A stretch of DNA of 64,000 nucleotides from Arsukibacterium sp. UBA5043 (GTDB lineage: Bacteria > Pseudomonadota > Gammaproteobacteria > Enterobacterales > Alteromonadaceae): contig DIBV01000009.1 of assembly GCA_002415085.1 (NCBI GenBank), forward strand, positions 1 through 64,000, written 5' to 3'. Within the stretch, counting starts at the first letter, position 1, and each line of letters begins with the position of its first letter. The position numbers and the translations under genes were made by a program. Of the stretch, positions 27,275 to 36,410 are shown piece by piece. The notes beneath the pieces are model-generated. The model was not told where the DNA came from. It did not search any database and worked only from the letters and a program-made list of their open reading frames with translations.

Positions 27275-30200
27275 ATGCTGGCAGCAGGTATACGCCGTGG
27301 CACGATTTTAGCAGTAGTGGTACTGATAATCGCGGTGCTGGGTATTGCCGCAGCCATGCGGATACCGGTGCAAATGATCCCGGATCTGGAAGTACGTACT
27401 ATCAGTGTGGTTACCGGCTGGCCTGGCGCGACACCGCAAGATGTCGAAAAAGAGATCCTGATTGAACAAGAGCGCTATTTGCGCAACTTACCCAACCTGA
27501 AACGGATGACTTCCCTGGCTGAAACCGGCTCTGCCACCATTGAGCTGGAGTTTCCGTTTGGAGTTGATATTAACGAAGCGTTGATCAGGGTTAGCAATGC
27601 CCTGAGTCAGGTCAATGCCTATCCGGAGAATGTTGATCAACCGCGACTGTTCAGCAGCTCTTTTTCCAGCAATGCGTTTATGTATTTCCGTTTAATGCCA
27701 CTGCCAGGTAACCCGCTGGGGCTGGATATGGATATGGTGCGGGATTATGCCGAAGATTATGTAAGACCACGAATGGAGCGGGTAGCCGGGGTTTCAGAAA
27801 TTGGCGTAAGCGGCGGCGCGGCGCGTCAGGTGCAAGTACTGGTTGACCCAGCGCGGCTGGCTCAGCGCGGTGTCAGCATGACAGACGTCCGCCAGGCGAT
27901 TCGTAACCGTAATACTGACGCTTCAGCCGGTGATATCGACAGTGGCAAGCGCCGCTATTTGCTAAGGATGGTTGGCCGGTTTGGTGATTTAAGTGAACTG
28001 GAAAAGCTGATTATTTTGCAACGCGGTGACAGCCAGGTGTTGTTGCAGGACGTCGCAAAGATAAAGCTTGACCATTTTGAAGTGCGTGACATGTCGTACT
28101 CAGACGGGGAACGCACCTTAAGTTTATCGGTGCGGCGGGAAAGTGGCTCCAATGTTATTGATATTAAAAATGCCATGCTGCCGGAGGTGGAGCGGATTAA
28201 TCAGGACATGCTGGCAGCCAATGGTTTACAGTTAAAACTGGTTAGTGACGATGTGCGATATGTGCAAAGCTCTATTCGTAATGTCTGGACGAACCTTGGG
28301 TTAGGAGCGCTCCTGGCAACCTTGGTAATGTATTTATTTTTGCGCTCGCCGCGCGCTACTCTGGTGGCAGTGATGGGCGTGCCGATCTGCACCATTGCCG
28401 CTTTTCTAGGGCTGCTGCTGTTTAACCGCACAATTAATGTTATTTCACTGGCGGGTATTGCCTTTGCCATCGGCATGACCGTCGATAACACCATAGTGGT
28501 GCTGGAAAGTATTGAACAAGCCAGACGTAGTGGCAAGAAACGACTGGACGCGGCCATCAGCGGCGTGCAGGAAGTCTGGCCGGCGGTGCTGGCCTCTACC
28601 ATGACCACGGTACTGGTATTTGCCCCCATTTTATTTGTGGAACAGGAAGCCGGCCAGCTTTACTCCGACATCGCCATTGCCATTGCTTCGGCCATCATCG
28701 CCTCAATGCTGGTGGCGGTGTTTGTGGTGCCCGCCGCCATTGCCCGGTTGGGTTTCGGCTCTGGCGCCGCATTAACCCGCGACGATAACGACAACAAGCA
28801 GCCTGGTGTGTTATTGCGTACTATTGGCACAATTATCAGTAGCGGTAGAAGCCGGTTACTGACGCTCGTACTGACTCTGGCGCTTACCGTTGGCGCCGGT
28901 TGGATATTACTGCCTCCTGCTGAGTATCTGCCAGAAGGGGAAGAGCCCAAGGCGTTTTCACAAATGATAGCGCCGCCCGGCTATAATTTATCTGAAATGA
29001 GCCTGATTGCTGAAGAAATCAGAGAGATACTAAATGATGCCGTAAATGCTGATCCGCAGTTATTCGTCCGCGGTGAAGAATCTATTCCGTCGTTACAATA
29101 TTATTCGCTTAGTGTGTCGGTCGGGCGGATCTGGGTATTAAGCGAACCGAGCCGTGATGAAGATATCGAGGCCATGATGAATGGCTTAACCACGTTGTTT
29201 CGCCAGTATCCCGGAATGCGGGCGTTTTCAGCGCGCGGCTCAATCATTTCAAGTAATGACGGTGGCACCCGGGCTGTAGCACTGGATATTTTCGGGCCAG
29301 ATCTGGCTAACTTATACCGTACCGCCGAAGCCGCTTATCTGGCCGCCGGCCAGATATTCGATAATCCGCAATTAAATTCTGATCCATCGTCGTTGTCACT
29401 GGATCAGCCATTAATCCAAATCCGGCCCCGCTGGAACCGGCTGGCCGAGCTGGGATTTGACGCCAGTGATTTCGGCTTTGCGGTAGCGGCGCTCAGTGAT
29501 GGTGCCTTTGTGGATGAATTCTTTATGCTGGATGATAAAGTCGATATTTTCCTGTTCAGCGGCGCGGGTACCAATCAAACTCTGCAGCAACTGGCTCAGG
29601 CCCCTGTGCTAACACCCCAGGGGGCCGTTTTGCCGTTAAATGCACTGGCCGATCTGGTTGAAGTAGCTGACAGCGCCAGTTTACGCCGGGTAGATGGCCG
29701 GCGTACGGTCACTTTATATATTATTCCACCCAGAGAGGTGGCGCTGGAAACGGCAGTAGCGCGGGTCCAGGACGAACTGGTGCCACAACTGCAACGAGCT
29801 GGCGACATTGCCTCCGGCGTTAATCTGAGCATTTCCGGAGCGGCCGATCAGTTAGATGCCACCAAGGCAGCGCTGGGGGGCAACTTTGCCATCGCATTGC
29901 TACTGATTTATCTGTTACTGGTGGCGATATTTACCCACTGGGGCTATCCCTTGTTTATTCTGGCCACGGTGCCGCTTGGGTTGGCCGGTGGGCTGGTGGG
30001 GTTAGCCCTGATTAATGGTCTGGGAGATCTCCTTAACCTGCTGGGATTGCCGGGTATCAGTCAGCCGTTTGATATGATTACCATGCTGGGTTTCTTAATC
30101 TTGCTGGGTACGGTGGTTAATAATCCAATTTTAATTGTTGATCAAAGTCGCAAAAATTTGCAGCAACAGGGTTGTGACGTTATTGAGGCAGTAACGGCGG

Positions 30201-30424
30201 CGGTAGCCACCCGCTTGCGGCCGATATTAATGTCAACCACCACCACTATTTTTGGTTTAGCTCCGCTGGTTTTTATCCCGGGTGCAGGCACTGAGCTTTA
30301 TCGGGGCGTCGGTATTATCGTGTTAACCGGCTTGCTGTGTTCAACGATTATTGCTCTGACGTTTTTGCCGGCGCTATTGGTCACCGTTATGCAGTGGCAA
30401 CAACGCCGCGTCGGCAGGAACTAG
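27275..30424 (+). CDS. RND efflux permease (1049 aa) with non-standard proton-relay residues
   Basis: The protein has the 12-helix, two-large-loop layout of RND pumps, with the N-terminal VVVLIIAVLGIAAAM helix. TM4 reads GMTVDNTIVVLES where AcrB/MexF have VDDAIVVVEN, so the second aspartate is Asn. TM10 reads NNPILIVDQS where AcrB has TKNAILIVEFA, so the lysine is missing. One Asp of the proton pathway remains. It is thus an atypical branch, possibly for a hydrophobic substrate. It forms an operon with the adaptor just upstream. Confidence 0.85.
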   Translation: MLAAGIRRGTILAVVVLIIAVLGIAAAMRIPVQMIPDLEVRTISVVTGWPGATPQDVEKEILIEQERYLRNLPNLKRMTSLAETGSATIELEFPFGVDINEALIRVSNALSQVNAYPENVDQPRLFSSSFSSNAFMYFRLMPLPGNPLGLDMDMVRDYAEDYVRPRMERVAGVSEIGVSGGAARQVQVLVDPARLAQRGVSMTDVRQAIRNRNTDASAGDIDSGKRRYLLRMVGRFGDLSELEKLIILQRGDSQVLLQDVAKIKLDHFEVRDMSYSDGERTLSLSVRRESGSNVIDIKNAMLPEVERINQDMLAANGLQLKLVSDDVRYVQSSIRNVWTNLGLGALLATLVMYLFLRSPRATLVAVMGVPICTIAAFLGLLLFNRTINVISLAGIAFAIGMTVDNTIVVLESIEQARRSGKKRLDAAISGVQEVWPAVLASTMTTVLVFAPILFVEQEAGQLYSDIAIAIASAIIASMLVAVFVVPAAIARLGFGSGAALTRDDNDNKQPGVLLRTIGTIISSGRSRLLTLVLTLALTVGAGWILLPPAEYLPEGEEPKAFSQMIAPPGYNLSEMSLIAEEIREILNDAVNADPQLFVRGEESIPSLQYYSLSVSVGRIWVLSEPSRDEDIEAMMNGLTTLFRQYPGMRAFSARGSIISSNDGGTRAVALDIFGPDLANLYRTAEAAYLAAGQIFDNPQLNSDPSSLSLDQPLIQIRPRWNRLAELGFDASDFGFAVAALSDGAFVDEFFMLDDKVDIFLFSGAGTNQTLQQLAQAPVLTPQGAVLPLNALADLVEVADSASLRRVDGRRTVTLYIIPPREVALETAVARVQDELVPQLQRAGDIASGVNLSISGAADQLDATKAALGGNFAIALLLIYLLLVAIFTHWGYPLFILATVPLGLAGGLVGLALINGLGDLLNLLGLPGISQPFDMITMLGFLILLGTVVNNPILIVDQSRKNLQQQGCDVIEAVTAAVATRLRPILMSTTTTIFGLAPLVFIPGAGTELYRGVGIIVLTGLLCSTIIALTFLPALLVTVMQWQQRRVGRN

Positions 30425-30427
30425 CGG

Positions 30428-30610
30428 TTAAGACATAAAAAAATGCTTAATCAGCATAGCACCGAGCATGATGGCCATCAGCGGGTAAATCCAGCGGGAG
30501 TATTTGCTTAAATCCTGATCTTCAGCTTTTTTGCCGAATTTCTCTACCAGGGTCACTATTACAAACAGGCTGACAAATAAAATAACAAGAATGGTCAGTA
30601 AGTTACCCAT
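30428..30610 (-). CDS. Small membrane protein with two TM helices
   Basis: The 60-residue protein has hydrophobic helices at about 4-24 (LLTILVILFVSLFVIVTLV) and 43-58 (IYPLMAIMLGAMLIKHFF) separated by a charged KKAEDQDLSKYSRW loop. No family is recognised. It is convergent with the RND permease, only 3 nt from its stop. AAGGGAAAATTATC stands before the ATG as a possible ribosome site. Confidence 0.55.
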   Translation of the reverse strand: MGNLLTILVILFVSLFVIVTLVEKFGKKAEDQDLSKYSRWIYPLMAIMLGAMLIKHFFMS

Positions 30611-30719
30611 GATAATTTTCCCTTGGTATCAGCTTTTCTTAAAAACAGCAGCTTAACATTGGCAGTAAGTATTGGCCAACAGTCGTTGTAACAGGCTAAA
30701 GTGACGACCGATTTTTAAC

Positions 30720-32957
30720 GTGAGTAAAACGATGGCGCAACCCGAACTCGACAGCGGTTATTATCTGCAGCACTTTAATGAGTTGCTGCAGTTTGTCAGC
30801 CAGCACTACCAGCCGGTATTAACCCCTGACAGCCTTGCGTTTATCAGTGACTTTACTGCGCTTAGCGAAAATGGCCAGCAACTGCTGGTGCGCATGCTAA
30901 ACCGCAAGGGCCTGGTATTTAGTGATGCCGATTTGCAATACCCTGAAATTGGCCCAACCGGGCCGGTGCTGGATGAGTTGGCTGCTGTAGGCTTTATCGC
31001 GCCGCTAACTACAGATGATTTAACTGATTTCTGGCTGCGGCTAACCAAAGACACCTTGTGGCAATTAGTGCAACTGGCTAAAAGCCAGTTTTCAGCGGCA
31101 GATTGGAAAGCGCAGGTGGCCGATTTAGCCATTAAAAAAAGCCAGACTAAACCGCTGTTACTGGGCGCGGCGTTAAAGCTGCAGGTTAACTGGCTGCAAA
31201 TCATTCAAATACTGCCACAGCGTTATGTTGCGCTGAAACGTCAGGATGCGCTGAACTATTTGTACTTTTTATATTTCGGCCGCATCGAGGCCAATTTATC
31301 ACTATTTACCCTGCGCGATTTAGGGATCCGGCAAAGCGGTCAGTTTAAACAGCAATTCCAACCACGCTTTACTGAGGCCAGCCAGGCAGAGCTGGCCTAC
31401 CAACTGGCGAGTGCCAGACCGGCAATAACAGAGCTTGGTAAGCAATTAAAAAAACAGCCAGATACGGCACCAGCGTTGCTGGAGCAGTGGTTTAGCAAAG
31501 TAAGTGCCTGGCCCAACCATGAGGACGAGGCGCTGCAACTTAAGCGCAGCGAGCTGTGTTATCAGCTGGGCAAACTGGCTGAGCAGGCAAAGCTACCGGA
31601 ACTTGCCATCAGCTTTTATCGGCTAAGCAATGGCTTTCCGGCCAGTGAGCGGCTGGTGAGACTGCTGGTGCAACAACAACAAACCGACCAGGCGCAAGTG
31701 CTGTTGCAGCAATTACTGGCCGATCCCAGCTGTGATGAAGAATGGCTGTTTGCGGATGATTTTTACCGGCGTAAGTTTAACCCTGATGGTGGCGGGCAGC
31801 GCAGCCGGCTGACTGAATTGCTGTACAATGCGCCACTGGTCGGTATTGATGAGCTCTATCTGGGCAAAGCCGAGCAGGGCTTAATGGCCCATTATGCCGC
31901 GCAAGGCTATAGGGTATTTCACTGCGAGAATAACCTGTGGTTGGCGCTATTTGGCCTGTGGTTCTGGCACGAGCTGTTTGAGCACGAGGACAGTGCGCTG
32001 CATAACCCGTTTGAGCGCCGGCCCCGCAACCTGAGCAGCGGCGGCTTTTATCAGCAGTTTAAAACCGATATAGAGCACAAGCTTAGCCAGCTGGCCGCAC
32101 CCAATGCACCCAGTCAGTTACTGACAGCGCTAACCGCCCACTACGGCAAAGCCAACAGCTTGTTTTACTGGCACAGTGACTTAGCAGAGCAGCTATTACC
32201 GTTAATAACTTACTGTGGCTTCGCAAAAGATGGCACGAGTAGCTTGGTACCCATACTGCGCTCCATGGCGCAGGATTTTAAGCGCCAGCGCAGTGGTTAC
32301 CCCGATTTACTGTTGATTAAAGATCAGCAGCTTCAGTTTATTGAAGTAAAAGCGCCCGGCGATAAAATACAGCGCCATCAGCTGGCCAGGCTTTTAGCCT
32401 TGCAACAGGCCGGTTTTAACGCCCGCATTGAAAAGCTGCAGTGGATTATCGACCCCAACCGTATTTATGTGGTGCTGGATGTCGAAACCACCGGCGGCAA
32501 AGCAGGCTCAGATCGGGTTATTGAAATAGGCGCAGTAAAAGTGCAGGCCGGTGAAGTGCTCGATACCTTCAGCACCTTAATTAACCCGCAGCGTTATATT
32601 CCGTCGTTTATTACCCGGCTAACCGGCATTAACAGCGCCATGGTAAGCGATGCGCCTACTTTTGCCGATATTGCACCTAAACTCAGTGAATTTTTGCAAG
32701 GTGCGGTATTTGTCGCCCACAATGTTAAATTCGATTATGGCTTTATCCGCGCCGAATTCACCCGGCTACAAATGCCTTTCGATATGCCGCAGCTTTGCAC
32801 GGTAGTCAATATGCGCCGCTACTATCCGGGCCTGCAATCGTACAGTTTAGGCAAGCTATGCACCGAGTTCGACATCAACCTCACCAACCACCACCGCGCG
32901 CTGGATGATGCGACCGCCACGGTCGAATTACTTAAAATGATAAATGGCAGACGTTAA
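30720..32957 (+). CDS. FAN1-like VRR-NUC nuclease fused to DnaQ-type DEDDh exonuclease
   Basis: The 745-residue protein starts with a GTG at 30720 or the ATG at 30732; no strong ribosome site separates them. The N-terminal 500 residues are helical, with TPR-like segments, as in bacterial FAN1. Residues about 525-575 form a VRR-NUC nuclease: Asp529 (YPDLLLIK), Glu542 and Lys544 (FIEVKAPGDK). Residues 582-745 are a DnaQ-type exonuclease: Asp587 and Glu589 (LDVETTG), Asp672 (HNVKFDYGF), His725 and Asp729/730 (HHRALDDA). FAN1 opens DNA interstrand crosslinks from flaps; the fused 3'-5' exonuclease could trim the resulting end. Single gene, no operon. Confidence 0.8.
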   Translation: MSKTMAQPELDSGYYLQHFNELLQFVSQHYQPVLTPDSLAFISDFTALSENGQQLLVRMLNRKGLVFSDADLQYPEIGPTGPVLDELAAVGFIAPLTTDDLTDFWLRLTKDTLWQLVQLAKSQFSAADWKAQVADLAIKKSQTKPLLLGAALKLQVNWLQIIQILPQRYVALKRQDALNYLYFLYFGRIEANLSLFTLRDLGIRQSGQFKQQFQPRFTEASQAELAYQLASARPAITELGKQLKKQPDTAPALLEQWFSKVSAWPNHEDEALQLKRSELCYQLGKLAEQAKLPELAISFYRLSNGFPASERLVRLLVQQQQTDQAQVLLQQLLADPSCDEEWLFADDFYRRKFNPDGGGQRSRLTELLYNAPLVGIDELYLGKAEQGLMAHYAAQGYRVFHCENNLWLALFGLWFWHELFEHEDSALHNPFERRPRNLSSGGFYQQFKTDIEHKLSQLAAPNAPSQLLTALTAHYGKANSLFYWHSDLAEQLLPLITYCGFAKDGTSSLVPILRSMAQDFKRQRSGYPDLLLIKDQQLQFIEVKAPGDKIQRHQLARLLALQQAGFNARIEKLQWIIDPNRIYVVLDVETTGGKAGSDRVIEIGAVKVQAGEVLDTFSTLINPQRYIPSFITRLTGINSAMVSDAPTFADIAPKLSEFLQGAVFVAHNVKFDYGFIRAEFTRLQMPFDMPQLCTVVNMRRYYPGLQSYSLGKLCTEFDINLTNHHRALDDATATVELLKMINGRR

Positions 32958-33044
32958 ATTTGGCGCTGCTTATTTTTTCTTGCAATGATGCAAAATGATA
33001 ACTAATATTCACTATTAATTAACAATTTATTTCAAGGATGAATA

Positions 33045-34097
33045 ATGGCCATAGAAATATGCATTACCACCAATCCGGTTACCAGAGAGTTTATTCCTTG
33101 TCCGGCTGGTCATACCTTAGATGAAAAGTCTGTTGCGGCTGCACCTTTGCTGGCTGCAGGTACGCCTTATATCACCAAATCTGATAATGCGGTGGTTAAT
33201 GATTCAGGTGCTTTACATTTTCTGGAAATGTTAAAGCAAATGCCTGCTACCGATCGCAGAAACATCGCCCGGCTCAATAAAGATTTTGGCACCGAAGTGG
33301 TAGATGCCCTGGCCGAGTTTTATCAGTTGCAGTTAAAGCCCGCTTTGCAATCGGTAAATAGTTTTACTCAAAATACCGCAATACCCTATGTGAAAAAGGA
33401 AATACCGGGATTCGCTGGTGCAGCTGCTACGGCACTCGACTCACGTTTGAAAAACTTTGCTTCATATATCAAAGATTATCAGCAGGCGTTGGAACAATAC
33501 CGTGCGGCCTACATCAATAAAGTAAAAGCAGCAGAAAAACGAGCATTGGCAAAAAAGGTTGCGGCGGCTCAGGCAGAGGTGAACAGGCATTTTCAGGGTG
33601 AGATTAAGCGTATTATGGCCACTAATGATGCCAAAACCGGCAATCGGGGTACGGTGTGGAGTAATCCGGAACGAGCTATGGGTTTAGCGCGTGGTAGTAA
33701 AACCGATGCAGCGATAAAACTGCAAAGCTACCATAACGTAAAGCGCGTTCAGCAATTTCAGCGTGTTGCCAATATTGCGGGCAAGGGGCTTGTTGTTCTT
33801 GATGCCGGGCTGCGAGTAAATAAAGTTCAGGATACGTATAATCAAGGCGGCAATTGGCAAAAAGAACTGGCCAGAGAAATGACGGGCTTCGGACTTGGTG
33901 TGATTGCAGGATCTATTGTTGGTGGTCAGCTAACCACAACCTTAACGTTAATTCTTATCGCCACGCCGTATGGCTGGGTGATAGCTATTGGTGCTGGATT
34001 GATAGCAGGTTTAATATCAGCAAAATTTGTTGACGAAATTGGTAAAGACATTAGTGATGTTTTATGGCATTCCAGCACGGCGATAGGGCTTAAGTGA
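33045..34097 (+). CDS. Candidate pore-forming toxin (colicin-like C-terminal hairpin)
   Basis: The 350-residue protein has no signal peptide. Residues 60-190 are charged amphipathic helices with colicin-like Ala/Lys-rich stretches (KVKAAEKRALAKKVAAAQAE). A hydrophobic hairpin follows: helix 281-306 (GFGLGVIAGSIVGG onward) and helix 310-328 (GWVIAIGAGLIAGLIS), ending AKFVDEIGKDI. This order, ending with an acidic turn, is like the pore-forming domain of colicins (Ia, A, E1). Two small membrane genes follow with overlaps, matching immunity genes. No known delivery domain is seen, so a type VI or other contact-dependent route is inferred. The glycine-rich hairpin could instead be a glycine zipper; this would be a different membrane toxin. 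Confidence 0.5.
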   Translation: MAIEICITTNPVTREFIPCPAGHTLDEKSVAAAPLLAAGTPYITKSDNAVVNDSGALHFLEMLKQMPATDRRNIARLNKDFGTEVVDALAEFYQLQLKPALQSVNSFTQNTAIPYVKKEIPGFAGAAATALDSRLKNFASYIKDYQQALEQYRAAYINKVKAAEKRALAKKVAAAQAEVNRHFQGEIKRIMATNDAKTGNRGTVWSNPERAMGLARGSKTDAAIKLQSYHNVKRVQQFQRVANIAGKGLVVLDAGLRVNKVQDTYNQGGNWQKELAREMTGFGLGVIAGSIVGGQLTTTLTLILIATPYGWVIAIGAGLIAGLISAKFVDEIGKDISDVLWHSSTAIGLK

Positions 34098-34441
34098 TGC
34101 CCAGTGAGTTATTTAGTAATTTACTGCTAGTTGTCATTGTTCTGATATTTAATTTTTTAGCTGCAACCATGTGGTTTGCACGTGTTTCAGTAAAACACAT
34201 TGATAGACAGCTCGCATTATCAGGTGTTGGTAAGCCGGTATGGGATGGTATTGGTATCAGAATCAGTATTTATGCGCTTGCGATCCTCTCAGAATGGTTT
34301 GCCAAAACGCCTTTAATAGCAGGCGCTGAGGTAAGAGCAATTGCCCGCAGGAAAGATTATTACCTTGCACTGTGGTTTGAATTGTCTTTCTTACTCTTTC
34401 TTGTTGCAGTATTTGGGATCTACCCATTTATAAGTGATTAA
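34094..34441 (+). CDS. Small membrane protein, candidate immunity protein A
   Basis: This 115-residue protein has an N-terminal helix (about 8-30, LLLVVIVLIFNFLAATMWF) and a C-terminal helix (about 91-112, LWFELSFLLFLVAVFGIYPF) with a charged middle containing RVSVKHIDRQL and RISIYALAILSEW. Its ATG overlaps the toxin stop by 4 nt, and the ORF is followed by a homologous gene. Small two-to-four-helix membrane proteins next to colicin-like genes are usually immunity proteins; the function here is inferred from position and shape only. Confidence 0.5.
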   Translation: MMPSELFSNLLLVVIVLIFNFLAATMWFARVSVKHIDRQLALSGVGKPVWDGIGIRISIYALAILSEWFAKTPLIAGAEVRAIARRKDYYLALWFELSFLLFLVAVFGIYPFISD

Positions 34442-34802
34442 TTTTAGATTGATTTTGAATTCAAACAACATTGCGCTTGTCTACGATGCTTTGACTTTTA
34501 TTGCAATGATTTCAGTTATTAGTACCCTGATTTCCATGTGGTGCTTTATCAGGGTTACAGTGAAATATTTTGATAAAGAAACGGCGCGTATGGGCAGAGA
34601 CTGGGCTACGGCAGACTGGAGGGGCTCGCGAATTAGCACCTATGCGCTTGCAATTATTTGGCAAAGAGCGTCTATTTCTTATGGGATCCGCCATGAAGAC
34701 GGCAGCGCATTAGCCAGACGAAGGGATTATGTGCTGGCAGTATGGATGCAAATATCACTACTGGTTTGTATGATTGCAGGGATAATTTTTTATAAGTATT
34801 AG
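34434..34802 (+). CDS. Small membrane protein, candidate immunity protein B (paralogue)
   Basis: This 122-residue GTG-start protein overlaps the preceding gene by 8 nt and shares its pattern: FIRVTVKYFDKETARMG vs FARVSVKHIDRQLALSG, SRISTYALAIIWQ vs IRISIYALAILSE, ALARRRDYVLAVW vs AIARRKDYYLALW. It is clearly a tandem duplicate. Two hydrophobic helices (about 16-40 and 102-119) suggest the same membrane topology. It could protect against a variant toxin or act jointly with the first copy. Confidence 0.5.
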   Translation: MINFRLILNSNNIALVYDALTFIAMISVISTLISMWCFIRVTVKYFDKETARMGRDWATADWRGSRISTYALAIIWQRASISYGIRHEDGSALARRRDYVLAVWMQISLLVCMIAGIIFYKY

Positions 34803-34821
34803 GGTCAGATCTAAATAAAGT

Positions 34822-34910
34822 ATTGAGGTCAGCTCATAATTAAGCCGCGGGACTCACAAGACAGGGCTAAGGTATTGCAGTGGCAGCTATAATTATGATC
34901 TGACTCCAAT
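34822..34910. repeat. 89-bp palindromic repeat (MITE/REP-like) after toxin-immunity genes
   Basis: The arms 34822-34845 and 34886-34910 are imperfect inverted copies (attgaggtcagctcataatta against attggagtcagatcataatta when reversed), 24-25 nt long with a few mismatches, flanking 40 nt. A further related half-site, GGGTCAGATC, lies at 34802. This has the look of a REP-associated or miniature inverted-repeat element. No other copy was noticed in the window. Confidence 0.55.
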
Positions 34911-34915
34911 AGCTT

Positions 34916-34943
34916 AACCCCAATAGCAAGGCTATTAGGGGTT
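34916..34943. terminator. Hairpin between repeat and amidohydrolase gene
   Basis: AACCCC-AATAGC pairs with GCTATT-A-GGGGTT around AAG; the stem has one bulged A. It lies 18 nt past the stop of the minus-strand amidohydrolase. Lack of a strong T-run makes efficiency uncertain. Confidence 0.4.
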
Positions 34944-34960
34944 GGCTAACGTGTTACCAC

Positions 34961-36283
34961 TTACTTTTTTGGCATTAATTCAAGCAAGGCATGTACGCTT
35001 GCTTCAACACCTGATTTTATAGAGGGTTCGGGTGAAATTTTAAATTGCGGGCTATGGTGGCTTGGGACCGGTGCGCCGCCTGCTTTTTCTCGTGCAAAGT
35101 CTTCACTTGGCGTGCCACCTACTGAGAAATACACACTGGGAATATACGGCTCTGTGGTAAAGAAACCAAAATCTTCAGCGCCCATACCCGATTCTGCCGG
35201 TGGAATTAACGCGTCCTCTCCCATTTTTTTAACGATAACCCCTTTTAAGCGTTGGGCTAAATTTTTATCGTTAAAGGTTGGTGGGTAAGCTTCAGGGCTC
35301 ACTATAACTTCGGGCATTTTGTCGTCACTTAAGCCCGCTGTTTTTGCAGTACCTATGGCCACACGTTTTATTGCTGATAACAATTGCTCCCTAACCTGTG
35401 GGTTTAAACTTCTTACCGTTAATTGCAAATGGGCGCGTTCAGAAATAATGTTGTGTTTGGTGCCTGAATGAAAAGAGCCAACGGTAATAACCCCTGCATC
35501 TCGTGGCGCGAGTTCCCGGCTTATAATCGTTTGCAAATTGGTGACGATTTGAGCGCCAATAACAATGGGATCCTTACCCTGGTGCGGATAAGCGCCATGC
35601 GCACCCACGCCATGTACGATAATATCTACAGAATCAGACCCGGCGTAGGGTGAACCTTCATCGATAGTAATTTTACCCGCAACTGAGTCAGCATCGACAT
35701 GAAAAGCCAGCGCATAGTCGGGCTGGCCAAATTTCTGCCAAATGCCATCAGCCATCATGGCCGACGCACCCGGGCCTTTTTCTTCAGCAGGTTGTCCGAT
35801 TAACATTAGGGTGCCAGACCATTGATCTTTAATGTTAGCCATATACCTTGCGGTTCCCACCAAACTGGTGATGTGCACGTCGTGACCACACGCATGCATT
35901 ACGCCAACTTCATTGCCATCCCAATCAGTCATTACGATTTGAGACGCGTTTTTTAAGCCAGATAATTCTTTTACCGGTAAACCATCCATATCGGCGCGAA
36001 GCATAACCATTGGTCCGGGACCATTTTTCAATATTGCCACAATACCTGTGCCGCCAATGCCCTCGGTCACGGTAAAGCCAGCCGCGCGGATTTCTTTCGC
36101 CAGACGTTTTGCCGTATTGTGTTCCATTAAAGACAATTCAGGATTGCGATGAAAATGATCCCACAATGCAGCGAGATGCGCGTTATAGTCTTTGTCTATG
36201 CTGTTTGAAATTTCTGAAGTAGTAGCCGCGCTAAGCCCAATGCTTAACGTGCTAAGTAAGATAAGTGTGCAAATTTTTTTCAT
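34961..36283 (-). CDS. Secreted M20-family amidohydrolase (IAA-amino acid hydrolase-like)
   Basis: A signal peptide (MKKICTLILLSTLSIGLSAA) precedes an M20D amidohydrolase: metal-site residues Cys132 and His134 (HACGHDVHITS), Glu167/Glu168 (GQPAEEKGPGA), and the AHGAYPHQGKDP loop of the lid domain. The family hydrolyses N-acyl or N-aminoacyl amides using two metal ions. The export signal puts this enzyme in the periplasm or outside. It stands alone on the minus strand. Confidence 0.85.
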   Translation of the reverse strand: MKKICTLILLSTLSIGLSAATTSEISNSIDKDYNAHLAALWDHFHRNPELSLMEHNTAKRLAKEIRAAGFTVTEGIGGTGIVAILKNGPGPMVMLRADMDGLPVKELSGLKNASQIVMTDWDGNEVGVMHACGHDVHITSLVGTARYMANIKDQWSGTLMLIGQPAEEKGPGASAMMADGIWQKFGQPDYALAFHVDADSVAGKITIDEGSPYAGSDSVDIIVHGVGAHGAYPHQGKDPIVIGAQIVTNLQTIISRELAPRDAGVITVGSFHSGTKHNIISERAHLQLTVRSLNPQVREQLLSAIKRVAIGTAKTAGLSDDKMPEVIVSPEAYPPTFNDKNLAQRLKGVIVKKMGEDALIPPAESGMGAEDFGFFTTEPYIPSVYFSVGGTPSEDFAREKAGGAPVPSHHSPQFKISPEPSIKSGVEASVHALLELMPKK

Positions 36284-36410
36284 GGCAAGGTGTCTTTTGA
36301 AAGGTTTCAGATAACAAACATACGCTCATATTCGATGAAAGTCTCTTCTGATTGACTCATCAGAACACTTCCTTTGCCCGATTACTCTTCACAAATAAAG
36401 CTTAAAAAGA

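Noticed and set aside
34963-34968. T-run just after hairpin 34916-34943 on the plus strand
   Set aside because: It lies 20 bases beyond the stem and within the amidohydrolase coding sequence, so it cannot be the hairpin's terminator tail.
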